Part shown: piece by piece, positions 33,773 to 46,142 of the stretch | Layout: each line of letters begins with the position of its first letter | How positions within the stretch are numbered: position 1 is the stretch's first letter | NCBI GenBank assembly: GCA_002162755.1 | Contig: MAAS01000029.1 | Coordinates: 35,025-99,024, forward strand | Reading direction: 5' to 3' | DNA: 64,000 bases | Origin: Gammaproteobacteria bacterium 50_400_T64 | GTDB taxonomy: Bacteria > Pseudomonadota > Gammaproteobacteria > Pseudomonadales > Porticoccaceae | The notes under the pieces: generated by a model | The model's input: only the letters and a program-made list of their open reading frames with translations | Database searches by the model: none | What the model was told of the DNA's origin: nothing | Made by a program: the position numbers and the translations under genes

Positions 33773-35128
33773 GTGTCTCGCCTGACCGCTGCAGTACAGC
33801 AACAACTACAGACGCATAGCGCTGTGCTCGATCGAGCGCGGCAGGTCTATGTTGGCTACAGCGGCGGCCTTGATTCCCATGTTCTATTACACAGTGTGAT
33901 GGCCATGCTGGGGGCGGAACGGGTCACTGCCATTCATATTAACCATCAATTGAATGCGCAGGCCGCGGACTGGGCTGAGCACTGTGCTGCTGTGAGTCAG
34001 GCGCTGGGTGTCGCATTGCAAGTGCATGCTGTTGACGTGTGCCAGCAAACATCGAGTACTGAAAATACTGCCCGCGAGGCGCGTTATCAGGTGTTCGAGC
34101 AGGTGCTTGGTAAGGGCGATGTTCTCTTGCTCGCCCATCATCAGGACGACCAGGCTGAAACGGTGCTTTATCGTTTGCTGCGCAACTCGGGCCCTCGGGG
34201 TTTGGCGGGTATTCCTGTGAGTCGAACGGTGGGTCGAGGTAGCTTGCTTCGGCCTTTACTGCAATTACCGCGCGCTGAGCTAGACCGTTATGCCCGTGAA
34301 CATCAGCTGAGCTGGATTGAAGATCCGTCCAATATTGATTTGATACATGACCGTAACTATTTGCGTCATCAGGTAACGCCGGCACTGGCCCAGCGTTGGC
34401 CTGATTTCGCGGCCCGCATTGCCGCCAGTGCCAGCCTCTGCCAACAGGCCGATGAGCTGAATAATGACCTGGCAGAAATTGATCTCAATACACTGGCAGA
34501 AAAGAAAGCAAGGCTGGGCTGGAGTATTGATCTCTCCGGTTTTGCCGCGTTTTCTACTTTGCGCCAGGCCAATGTCCTGCGCTACTGGGCGAGCCTGCAT
34601 TGCCCGTTGCCGCCGGGTTATCACAGCGTGATGGCGGTGCTCGATAGCGTATTACCTGCGGGGCAGGACAGAGCGCCGTTGGTGAGCTGGCCCGGTGGTG
34701 AGTGGCGGCGCTTTAATGGCCGCTTGTTTTTACTGCCCGGCGGCTGGAATAAGCAAGTACCAGAGGCATGCGAGTGGCAGCCTGAATTACCTTTACAGCT
34801 AACGGATGTCAGTACTCTGAGTGCCGCGCCGATTAGCGGGGTGGGATTGAAGCTGTTGCCAGATGAGCAATTGTTGGTCAAGTTTCGCAGTGGCGGTGAG
34901 CGCTGTCGTCCGGCGGGCAGGGTGGGAAGCAGTAGCTTGAAGAAGCTGCTGCAGGAATATCAGCTAGAGCCCTGGTTGCGGGATAGAATTCCTCTGATTT
35001 ATAAGCATTCGACGACGGGAGGAAAGGGCGCGGAGCTGATAGCTGTCGGTGATCTCTGGATTTGTCAGGGCTTTACCGTTGAGAGTGGTGATTGTGCCTA
35101 TAGTTTACACTGGGATTTGTCGCTTTAA
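33773..35128 (+). CDS. tilS: tRNA(Ile)-lysidine synthetase
   Basis: Converts the wobble C of the AUA-reading tRNA-Ile to lysidine using lysine and ATP. The 451-residue protein has the PP-loop motif S30-GGLDS in YSGGLDSHVLLH, then AHHQDDQAETVLYRLLRNSG and LLRPLL, and the C-terminal TilS domains. The GTG start at 33773 is weakly supported, with no clear ribosome site; no upstream accA is visible in the window. Confidence 0.96.
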   Translation: MSRLTAAVQQQLQTHSAVLDRARQVYVGYSGGLDSHVLLHSVMAMLGAERVTAIHINHQLNAQAADWAEHCAAVSQALGVALQVHAVDVCQQTSSTENTAREARYQVFEQVLGKGDVLLLAHHQDDQAETVLYRLLRNSGPRGLAGIPVSRTVGRGSLLRPLLQLPRAELDRYAREHQLSWIEDPSNIDLIHDRNYLRHQVTPALAQRWPDFAARIAASASLCQQADELNNDLAEIDLNTLAEKKARLGWSIDLSGFAAFSTLRQANVLRYWASLHCPLPPGYHSVMAVLDSVLPAGQDRAPLVSWPGGEWRRFNGRLFLLPGGWNKQVPEACEWQPELPLQLTDVSTLSAAPISGVGLKLLPDEQLLVKFRSGGERCRPAGRVGSSSLKKLLQEYQLEPWLRDRIPLIYKHSTTGGKGAELIAVGDLWICQGFTVESGDCAYSLHWDLSL

Positions 35129-35189
35129 CCTCATGGCATATAAGGGTGAATTGTCGGTGAAGAAAGAAGCTAATTGCACCTTGTCCGGA

Positions 35190-35244
35190 TTGTGACGAGG
35201 GCTCTTTTCTGCTAATCTGACGCCCCTTCTACAGCCCGTAGAAG
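35190..35244 (+). promoter_or_regulatory. pyrG promoter candidate with 5' hairpin
   Basis: TTGTGA at 35190-35195 and an extended -10 TGCTAATCT (35211-35219) are spaced 18 bp. Just after the predicted start, CTTCTAC (35226-35232) and GTAGAAG (35238-35244) form a perfect 7-bp hairpin with loop AGCCC in the pyrG leader. No reiterative-transcription tract is seen. Confidence 0.4.
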
Positions 35245-35254
35245 TGTCGCGTAA

Positions 35255-37798
<2,544 letters not shown>

Positions 37799-37883
37799 TA
37801 GCAGTACGTTTCTCTTGAAGCCTCGCTGATCAATAACTGTTTAAAAATAAAGTCCCAACAATTTAAGAGCTAAGATTGAGTAG

Positions 37884-39203
<1,320 letters not shown>

Positions 39204-39233
39204 ATAGGGGGTATGAGCGGCGGGGGTGATTGA

Positions 39234-39518
39234 ATGCGCTGGTTGCTGCTCGTCCTTATTGCCATTCTGGGGCTTTTCCAGTATTGGTTCTGGTTGGGCG
39301 AGGGTGGCTTGCTAAAACAGTCTGCCCTTGAAAAACAGGTGCTCGAACAGCGGCAGGAAAATCGTGTGTTGCAAGAGCGTAACGCCGCACTGGAAGCCAG
39401 GGTCAGGTATCTCAAAGATGGCCTCGAAGGTATTGAAGAGCGCGCCCGCCATGACCTCGGGATGATCAAAGAAGGCGAGACCTTTTATATGTCGCTTGAA
39501 AATGACAGTGTGCAGTGA
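39234..39518 (+). CDS. ftsB: Cell division protein FtsB
   Basis: Small bitopic protein of the divisome FtsQLB complex. The 94 residues hold a short head, a transmembrane helix (about 2-20, WLLLVLIAILGLFQYWFWL) and a periplasmic leucine-zipper coiled coil (residues 25-72), ending in the RARHDLGMIKEGE-type C-terminus characteristic of FtsB. It lies between eno and ispD, the conserved position. Confidence 0.95.
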   Translation: MRWLLLVLIAILGLFQYWFWLGEGGLLKQSALEKQVLEQRQENRVLQERNAALEARVRYLKDGLEGIEERARHDLGMIKEGETFYMSLENDSVQ

Positions 39519-39586
39519 CTCTCCCGTCGTGACTCGCTCCTTTGTGGCTTCCCCCTTCGTGAACCACCCTCTATGAAGCTCTTGCG

Positions 39587-40324
39587 ATGAAGTGCTGGCT
39601 CATCGTGCCCGCTGCCGGTAGTGGCTCCCGTTTTGGCAGCGAAAAGCCCAAGCAATATGCCCCGCTCGCGGGTAGTACGGTGATCGAAAATACTCTCGAC
39701 AGGCTACTGGAATTAGAGGCTCAGGCAATAATTTTGGCGATCAGCCCTGACGACAGCTATTGGCCATCTCTGGACATTTCACAGCATCAAAAAATCCGTA
39801 CCTGTGCTGGTGGCGCTGAGCGGGCCGATTCGGTTTATCTCGCTTTACAGAGTATCGCCAGCGAAGCCGATGAGCTGGACTGGGTGCTAGTCCACGATGT
39901 TGCTCGACCCTGCGTACGTGTGGCGGACATCCGTTTATTAATGAATTCCCTGTCAGCTCATCCGGTCGGCGGCTTACTGGCGACCCCAGTTAGTGCCACA
40001 TTAAAACGTGTCGGCAATTCACAACATGCTGGTACTGCAACGATGAATGCAGCAGGTGCAGTGCTTGAAACGGTATCGCGGGATAACTTATGGGCGGCAG
40101 CTACGCCACAAATGTTTCGCTTTGGCTTATTGATGAAGGCTCTGCAACAGTGCCGCGATGGCGGTGTCAGCCCGACCGATGAGGCAGGGGCTATCGAGTG
40201 TCTGGGTCTACAGCCAGAGATTATTGAAGGCCACAGCGATAATTTGAAAATCACCCATGGGGCTGACCTTGCTTTGGCAGAGGCCATTCTCGCTTATCAA
40301 CAACAGCATCAAACAGAGGAATAG
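39587..40324 (+). CDS. ispD: 2-C-methyl-D-erythritol 4-phosphate cytidylyltransferase
   Basis: Third enzyme of the MEP isoprenoid pathway, making CDP-ME from MEP and CTP. The 245-residue protein opens with the nucleotidyltransferase loop [17 protein letters not shown], then [13 protein letters not shown] and the DEAGAIE motif. Together with dxs in this window and ispF next door, it shows the MEP route is present. Confidence 0.97.
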   Translation: MKCWLIVPAAGSGSRFGSEKPKQYAPLAGSTVIENTLDRLLELEAQAIILAISPDDSYWPSLDISQHQKIRTCAGGAERADSVYLALQSIASEADELDWVLVHDVARPCVRVADIRLLMNSLSAHPVGGLLATPVSATLKRVGNSQHAGTATMNAAGAVLETVSRDNLWAAATPQMFRFGLLMKALQQCRDGGVSPTDEAGAIECLGLQPEIIEGHSDNLKITHGADLALAEAILAYQQQHQTEE

Positions 40325-40328
40325 CCAG

Positions 40329-40835
40329 ATGATTCGTGTCGGTCAGGGTTTTGATGTGCACGCTTTTGCTGACCCGGCTTCCAGTGATGGGGCTGAGTCT
40401 GCTGCGACCATTGTGCTCGGTGGCGTCAATATTCCTCATGGCCGACCTTTGCTTGCCCATTCCGATGGCGATGTGCTGCTTCACGCGCTCTGCGATGCCT
40501 TGCTCGGTGCGGCGGGACTGGGTGACATTGGTCGTCACTTTCCCGATACCGATTCGCAATATCAAAATATTAGTAGCCGGCATTTGTTGCGCGAAGTGAT
40601 GGTGTTATTGACGCAGAAGGGCTGGCAGTTGGGTAATGCAGATCTGACCATTATTGCCCAGGCACCGCGTATGGCACCTCATCGGGATTTAATGGTAGAA
40701 AATATTGCCGCAGATTTGTCTTGCCAGCGTGAGCAGGTGAATGTCAAAGCGACAACCACAGAAACCTTGGGTTTTACCGGTCGAGGTGAAGGTATTGCCT
40801 GCATGGCCACTGTGCTGCTTGAGTCTGATACTTGA
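40329..40835 (+). CDS. ispF: 2-C-methyl-D-erythritol 2,4-cyclodiphosphate synthase
   Basis: Converts CDP-ME 2-phosphate to the cyclodiphosphate with loss of CMP. The 168-residue protein begins [13 protein letters not shown] with the zinc ligands DVH, then [17 protein letters not shown] and the C-terminal [19 protein letters not shown]. The ATG at 40329 has GAGGAATAG upstream, 4 nt after the ispD stop; an earlier in-frame start at 40257 lies inside ispD and is rejected. It has a short insertion (SSDGAESA) after the N-terminal strand. Confidence 0.97.
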   Translation: MIRVGQGFDVHAFADPASSDGAESAATIVLGGVNIPHGRPLLAHSDGDVLLHALCDALLGAAGLGDIGRHFPDTDSQYQNISSRHLLREVMVLLTQKGWQLGNADLTIIAQAPRMAPHRDLMVENIAADLSCQREQVNVKATTTETLGFTGRGEGIACMATVLLESDT

Positions 40836-40874
40836 AGCGGTGGCAGAGAAAATACGGGGTATTGAAATAAAGTA

Positions 40875-41855
40875 ATGGCCGTAACTGATTCTGTATTTCC
40901 TCTTGATTTCCCCCGTGCCTATCCGCAACTGGAGGGTTCTGCTGACCTAAAGACAGCGCCTGAAGATTTTGTCGTTGTTGAAGAATTCGATGAGGCGAGT
41001 TTTAGCGGTAGCGGCGAGCATGTTTGTTTGAAAATTCGTAAGCGGGGGCAAAACACCCGCTGGATAGCGGCGGCATTGGCAGAGTTCACAGGCGTTGCCG
41101 AGCGCGATATTGGTTTTTGTGGGATGAAGGATCGGCGTGCAGTAACGACTCAGTGGTTCAGTGTTGCCCATACAGACGAGTGGCGAATGCCTGCATCGGC
41201 GATACCCGATTGCGAGGTTCTACAGGTGACCCGACATCAGCGCAAATTGCGGCGGGGCAGTCACCGGGGTAACCATTTCACCATCCGTTTACGCAACGTG
41301 AGTTCGTCTGTTGATGACAAGCTGGTGGATGAACGCCTGTCTCTAATAGCAGTAAATGGCGTACCGAATTACTTTGGCGAGCAACGCTTCGGCATAGCGG
41401 GGCAGAATTTGCTTGAAGCTGACCGCTTACTGCGTCGTGGCCGTCAGCGCAAGTTGGGCGGGCGACAGGGGATCTTCCTCTCGGCGGCAAGATCTTATTT
41501 GTTCAATCGCGTGTTGTCGGCGCGGGTGAAACAAGAAAACTGGTCGCAAATGTTAGAAGGTGAGATCGAGCCTCAGGGGCCTTTGTGGGGTCGTGGTCGA
41601 AATAGCTCAAGGGGTGAGTTGGCAGAGCTGGAAAGCCAGGCGTTGGCCGATTTTCAGGCTTGGTGTAATGCGATGGAGCACCTGGGTCTCGATCAGCAAC
41701 GGCGGGACTTGTTGCTGCGACCGAGCCGGTTTGAGTGGCATTGGCAGGGTCGAGATCTGTATTTGTCTTTCGCCTTGCCCGTCGGTACGTATGCGACGAG
41801 TGTGTTGCGTGAGTTGCTCGAAGTGAATACGCCGCTGCCAGGCGCTGTGCTATAG
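40875..41855 (+). CDS. truD: tRNA pseudouridine(13) synthase
   Basis: Isomerises uridine 13 of tRNA-Glu. The 326-residue protein carries the TruD signature with catalytic Asp in GFCGMKDRRAVTTQWFS, preceded by KIRKRGQNTRW. The late VPNYFGEQRFG block is also family-typical. It follows ispF and precedes pcm; surE, which usually sits between truD and pcm, is absent. Confidence 0.96.
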   Translation: MAVTDSVFPLDFPRAYPQLEGSADLKTAPEDFVVVEEFDEASFSGSGEHVCLKIRKRGQNTRWIAAALAEFTGVAERDIGFCGMKDRRAVTTQWFSVAHTDEWRMPASAIPDCEVLQVTRHQRKLRRGSHRGNHFTIRLRNVSSSVDDKLVDERLSLIAVNGVPNYFGEQRFGIAGQNLLEADRLLRRGRQRKLGGRQGIFLSAARSYLFNRVLSARVKQENWSQMLEGEIEPQGPLWGRGRNSSRGELAELESQALADFQAWCNAMEHLGLDQQRRDLLLRPSRFEWHWQGRDLYLSFALPVGTYATSVLRELLEVNTPLPGAVL

Positions 41856-41918
41856 TCCCGGCTGTTTTTTTGTGCTGAATTCTTATTGAATTCTTGTTGA
41901 GGGGAAGGGGGGAGCACG

Positions 41919-42590
41919 GTGGGTTCAGTGGATTTCGACGGGGTAGGTATGACCTCGCAGCGCACACGCGAACGTCTTGTTCAGCGGCTCAGAGATCAGG
42001 GTCTTACCGATCAAAAAGTACTCGACGTGATACGCGTTACGCCCCGCCATTTATTCCTCGATGAAGCTCTTTCCCATAGAGCTTACGAAGATACAGCTTT
42101 GCCCATTGGTCATGCCCAGACCATTTCTCAGCCTTATATTGTCGCCTTAATGACGCAGATTTTATTGTCCCGCGGGCCTTTAAAACGTGTGCTTGAAATT
42201 GGTACCGGCTCCGGTTATCAGGCTGCGGTATTGGCTCAACTAGTAGATGAGGTTTATTCGGTTGAGCGTATTAAACCCCTGCTGATTAAAGCGCGGAATT
42301 TATTTCGTCAGCTGCGGCTGCGTAATATTGTCACTACTCACAGCGATGGTGGTGTCGGTTGGCCCGAGCATGCCCCTTACAATGGCATCATTGCCACAGC
42401 GGCTCCCGAGCAGATCCCTGATGAGCTGCTCTATCAATTGGCGCCCGATGGCTTGCTGGTGATCCCCGTGGGCACCGGCGAGCATCAGGAGTTGCGGGTG
42501 ATATCGCGCCTGGGCGATACGCAGAAGTTTGAAGAGGAGGTGATTGAGCGCGTGCGTTTTGTACCGCTGCTCAGTGGTACATCCCGTTGA
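41919..42590 (+). CDS. pcm: Protein-L-isoaspartate O-methyltransferase
   Basis: Repairs isoaspartyl residues by SAM-dependent methylation. The 223-residue protein has the [19 protein letters not shown] substrate segment and the SAM-binding [18 protein letters not shown] at 41919 lies 6 nt after GGGGAAGGGGGGAG; an internal ATG at 41949 is possible and would trim 10 residues. Confidence 0.96.
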   Translation: MGSVDFDGVGMTSQRTRERLVQRLRDQGLTDQKVLDVIRVTPRHLFLDEALSHRAYEDTALPIGHAQTISQPYIVALMTQILLSRGPLKRVLEIGTGSGYQAAVLAQLVDEVYSVERIKPLLIKARNLFRQLRLRNIVTTHSDGGVGWPEHAPYNGIIATAAPEQIPDELLYQLAPDGLLVIPVGTGEHQELRVISRLGDTQKFEEEVIERVRFVPLLSGTSR

Positions 42591-42602
42591 TGGAGGCATA
42601 GT

Positions 42603-43526
42603 ATGAGAGGTTTACGCGCTTATTTCGTACTGTTTTTGAAGGGCATGGCGATGGGTGCGGCAGACGTTGTGCCCGGTGTGTCCGGCGGTACCATCGCGTT
42701 TATTTCCGGTATTTACGAAGAATTACTGAGCTCCATTCGCGCCTGCACGCCCCTTGCACTTGTGAGCTTATTTCGTGATGGCCCTCGGGTATTCTGGCAG
42801 CGTATTAATGGCGCTTTCCTGAGCGTATTGTTCAGCGGTATTTTGTTTAGCGTTGCCACTCTGGCGCGTTTAATAGTCTATCTCCTCGAGCATCAGCCGT
42901 TATTACTCTGGTCATTTTTCTTTGGTCTTATTGTTGCGTCTATTCTCTTTATCTGGCGGCAATTGCGGCGTAAGGGTGTTTGGGAGTATGTGTTTTTGTT
43001 GCTGGGCCTGTGCGCCGCCTTAGCGTCTGCCTTTTCTCCCACTGTTCATCTTGAGCCGACAATGCCCATTGTTTTTGGCGCGGGTATGCTGGCAATTTGC
43101 GCGATGATATTGCCCGGTATTTCCGGCAGTTTTATTCTTTTGTTGTTGGGTATGTATTCGGTGATACTCGGAGCCGTCAGCGCTGCAGATTTTTCTTTGT
43201 TAGCCATCTTTGCTCTCGGTTGTGTGGCTGGGCTTATGGTTTTTTCGCGCTTGCTATCCTGGTTACTAAGTCGCTTTCATGGGCTCACATTGTCAGCGCT
43301 AACAGGGTTTTTGACAGGTTCTTTAGTGATGGTTTGGCCTTGGCGGGAGTCAACGATGGCAGTAGGCGAAGGGCATGCTACTGGCTTGCATTTGTTGGCC
43401 CCTTCGCAATATGCGCAAGTGCTTGGTGATGCTCAGCTGCCTGCAGTGCTTGGCTTGATGCTAGTTGGTTTCATGCTGGTTTTGTTACTTGAATATGTTG
43501 GCGGCAGACGAACAACGCCTTGCTAG
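42603..43526 (+). CDS. DUF368 membrane protein
   Basis: Polytopic membrane protein of 307 residues, eight to nine helices, matching DUF368: KGMAMGAADVVPGVSGGTIAFISGIYEELL at the N-terminus and the repeated MILPGISGSFILLLLGMYSVIL block. These two related halves suggest an internal duplication. Family members have been linked to undecaprenyl-phosphate or envelope lipid handling in recent work, but I do not assign a substrate. ATG at 42603 has TGGAGGC upstream. Confidence 0.92.
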   Translation: MRGLRAYFVLFLKGMAMGAADVVPGVSGGTIAFISGIYEELLSSIRACTPLALVSLFRDGPRVFWQRINGAFLSVLFSGILFSVATLARLIVYLLEHQPLLLWSFFFGLIVASILFIWRQLRRKGVWEYVFLLLGLCAALASAFSPTVHLEPTMPIVFGAGMLAICAMILPGISGSFILLLLGMYSVILGAVSAADFSLLAIFALGCVAGLMVFSRLLSWLLSRFHGLTLSALTGFLTGSLVMVWPWRESTMAVGEGHATGLHLLAPSQYAQVLGDAQLPAVLGLMLVGFMLVLLLEYVGGRRTTPC

Positions 43527-43560
43527 ACCTTGTGCCAGGGATGAGAAGATAGCCGTTGTA

Positions 43561-44331
43561 ATGGCTTGTTCCTTGCGCCGAGGCTGTGTTGCCATTTCAC
43601 CTCTAACTCTCATATTAGTGTGTTGCTTATTGCTTGCGGGGTGTGGCTCAACGCCTGCGCCAGTGAGTAGTCGTACACCGCCACCCAGCCAGAAAATCAA
43701 CCATCACATTGTTGGTCAGGGGGATACGCTTTTTGCTATCGCCTGGCGTTATGAATTAAGTGTGGACTCCTTGGCTCGGGCTAATGGCTTATCGCGACCC
43801 TATAATATTTATGCAGGCCAGCGTTTGACGTTGGATGTGAGTCGTACGCGTTCTTCGCGAACCGTAAACGGGGGTGCGGTGGCTCCGGAAAAGACTGTTC
43901 GTTCAAGTAGTAAACCAGCGAAGCGCGTTGTACAGCCGAAGGTTTATGCTTTGCCAAAAGGCAAGTGGCATTGGCAATGGCCAGTGAAGGGGGCGATTTC
44001 GCGGCGCTACGATACCAATCGCGTATTTAAAGGTTTGAATATACAGTCTGCCAAAGGTCGAAAAGTCGGGGCGGCAGCTCCGGGTGTGGTGGTTTATGCG
44101 GGCCGAGGGCTGAGAGGTTATGGTCAGTTGTTGATTGTAAAGCATAGCGAAACCTATCTCAGTGCCTATGCCCACAACCGCAAAATGTATGTAAAGGAGG
44201 GGCAGAAGGTGGCGGCTGGGCAAAAAATATCAGAAGTGGGTGGCGACCCTGAAAACAGTGGGCGCCTGTATTTTGAGATTCGCAAGAATGGCAAGCCTGT
44301 TGATCCCATGCGTTTATTGCCGCGCTTATAG
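43561..44331 (+). CDS. nlpD: NlpD-like lipoprotein, amidase activator
   Basis: Outer-membrane lipoprotein with an N-terminal lipobox (LLAGC), a LysM domain (NHHIVGQGDTLFAIAWRYELSVDSLARANGL) and a C-terminal LytM/M23-type domain. The domain lacks the zinc-binding HxxxD and HxH (KGLNIQSAKG replaces the first), as in E. coli NlpD, which activates the septal amidase AmiC instead of cutting peptidoglycan. ATG at 43561 gives the signal peptide; the long frame from 43465 overlaps DUF368. In most relatives rpoS follows nlpD; here it does not. Confidence 0.92.
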   Translation: MACSLRRGCVAISPLTLILVCCLLLAGCGSTPAPVSSRTPPPSQKINHHIVGQGDTLFAIAWRYELSVDSLARANGLSRPYNIYAGQRLTLDVSRTRSSRTVNGGAVAPEKTVRSSSKPAKRVVQPKVYALPKGKWHWQWPVKGAISRRYDTNRVFKGLNIQSAKGRKVGAAAPGVVVYAGRGLRGYGQLLIVKHSETYLSAYAHNRKMYVKEGQKVAAGQKISEVGGDPENSGRLYFEIRKNGKPVDPMRLLPRL

Positions 44332-44428
44332 GGGGCGATGTTGCTGTTGAATAAGGCTTGTTGTTGAGGGGTGTGTATCCGGCGGAGGCATCAGAGCCTC
44401 TAAAAATATTAATAATTTAGGCTGGATT

Positions 44429-45190
44429 ATGGGTTTTACGTTGTCTGAAGAGCGCTAAATGCTACTGGGTAGTGCTAATGAAATTGCCGGCGTCTTTTCG
44501 TGTGATTATTGCGTTGAGGGCGCAAAGGCAAAAACCTTCCAAAAAGAACAGTGGGCGGCTTTATCGGATGTTGGATTCCTTGGGATCAATGCCTCGGTAG
44601 AATACGGCGGTGCGGGTTTGGGGGTGCTGGAGCGCCTTGCGGAGCACGGTATTGCTCCGCTGTTTTGCGATTATCGAGCCGAATGCGAGGGCAATATCTT
44701 CAAAATACAGGCTGTTGCGAACGAGTTCAAGTGACGATGGCAGGTGGCCTGATTGCACTTGGTTGGTTGTCGATACTGGCCCAGAAGGTCTTACCTGGGA
44801 AGTTATGGGCGCCATGTTGAGTATCAATATTTTGTTTATTTTGATGATATTAACGTGTCGAAGGGGAATATCCTCGGCAAGATTGATGGCGGTATAAACG
44901 TACGGTTTGAGGTCTTAAACCCCGAGCGTATGGTTGTTGCCGCTCAGGCCATTGGTAGTGAGCGTCACGCGCTGCAGCGGGGTGCCGATTACGTTAACGA
45001 GATATATTCCGGGCCCCATCGGCCCTATCGATACTTGCAAAATCCTACGGCTGAATCGAAAGCCTTACTCAAGTCGGCTTCATTAATGATTCAAAAAGCT
45101 GCCTGGTTACAAGACAGTGGCGAGCATTCAAAGGTGGTTAGTGATTGTGCCAATACGGGTGACATGGTGGACACTGATACCGCATTTTAA
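44429..45190 (+). pseudogene. Decayed acyl-CoA dehydrogenase
   Basis: ATG at 44429 opens MGFTLSEER, then a TAA at 44456-44458 stops it, and in-frame MLLGSANEIAGVF follows. The segment KEQWAALSDVGFLGINASVEYGGAGLG is a typical acyl-CoA dehydrogenase N-domain. The frame then shifts; WLVVDTGPEGLTWEVM (near 44758) and YFDDINVSKGNILGKIDGG (near 44850) and NPERMVVAAQAIGSERHAL are later blocks in two different frames. About half the usual 380 residues are missing. It is a relic with a nonsense codon, a deletion and at least two frameshifts, lying between nlpD and the EPS locus. Confidence 0.85.
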
Positions 45191-45478
45191 GCGGCACGGA
45201 TTAATCGAAAAATGACTTTGAATTATATGGGTGAATATGTTCTCGGTTTACCAAAACCCTATTGAATGAGCTTGATGTAAGTCTGAGCAAGGTGAGGGCT
45301 GTGAATATTTAGACAGTTAGTGTGTGCGGGGCTAGAATATGTGAGCGATGTCGCGTCCAAATTGTCGACGAAACGCGGTTAGCTGCCGATTGTTGGTAGC
45401 CCTTGGAAAAAATTGCGTGGTACACTTCGCGCCGCGTGGTGTACTAGTAAAATTGGAAAAATAAAGGAGTATGTGTCG
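45191..45478 (+). other. Gene-free spacer before the EPS locus
   Basis: Nearly 290 nt with no open frame that resembles a protein. It must hold the promoter of the EPS locus, but no convincing sigma-70 pair was found. TTGGAAAAAATTGC (45403-45416) looks like a sigma-54 element but has 8 instead of 10 bp between GG and GC. The first 80 nt may still be remnant of the acyl-CoA dehydrogenase. Confidence 0.5.
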
Positions 45479-46108
45479 GTGCGAATAATTACCTGGCTGT
45501 CTACAAAAAGTGCTTTTGCACTGAGTTTGATTTTAGTTCTTTCTGCCTGTGGTGTGACGCCTCATCCACCGCTAACGGCCGATCAAATCAACCCGTTGCA
45601 AGATTTTGATTACATTATCGGGCCGGGAGATGAGATCGAGATCTTTGTTTGGGGTAATGAAGAGCTCAGTACGACTGTTGACGTTAGGCCGGATGGAAAA
45701 ATCACTACGCGTCTGGTGGAAGATATTGTCGCCAGTGGTAAAACACCTACGGTGCTGGCTCGTGATATTGAAGAGGCCTATTCAGAGTATGTGAGAAGTG
45801 CGGTTGTCAGTGTTATCGTGCAAGAATTCAGTAGTATTCCCTCACAGCAGATTCGTGTCGTTGGCGAGGCGGCTAGTCCGTTAAATATTCCCTTCAGTAA
45901 GCACATGACTTTACTCGACTTGATGATCGAGGTTGGCGGCTTAACTGATTACGCCGATGGCAATCGCGCTATTCTAGTTCGCTACTTTAATGGCAAGCAG
46001 GAGTCCTACACACTTCGTCTTGACGATATGCTCGAAGAGGGTGATATCTCTGCTAATATTGCTTTGTATCCTGGCGACATTGTTATCATTCCTGAGTCCT
46101 GGTTCTAA
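45479..46108 (+). CDS. XrtA-system polysaccharide export lipoprotein (Wza-like)
   Basis: Outer-membrane polysaccharide exporter of the exosortase A locus, matching the PEP-CTERM-associated export family. A lipobox VLSAC sits near residue 25. The poly-export domain runs from about residue 45 (FDYIIGPGDEIEIFVWGNEELSTTVDVRPDGKI), then a SLBB-like beta-grasp. It is the first gene of the EPS cluster. GTG at 45479 was chosen because AGGAG ends about 9 nt upstream; a GTG two codons before is too close. Confidence 0.9.
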   Translation: MRIITWLSTKSAFALSLILVLSACGVTPHPPLTADQINPLQDFDYIIGPGDEIEIFVWGNEELSTTVDVRPDGKITTRLVEDIVASGKTPTVLARDIEEAYSEYVRSAVVSVIVQEFSSIPSQQIRVVGEAASPLNIPFSKHMTLLDLMIEVGGLTDYADGNRAILVRYFNGKQESYTLRLDDMLEEGDISANIALYPGDIVIIPESWF

Positions 46109-46142
46109 ACCTTGCCTTGCTTTTTGGGACTGAGAATAATGT

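Noticed and set aside
45403..45416. Sigma-54 promoter before the EPS locus
   Set aside because: The GG and GC elements are 8 bp apart, not the required 10 bp.
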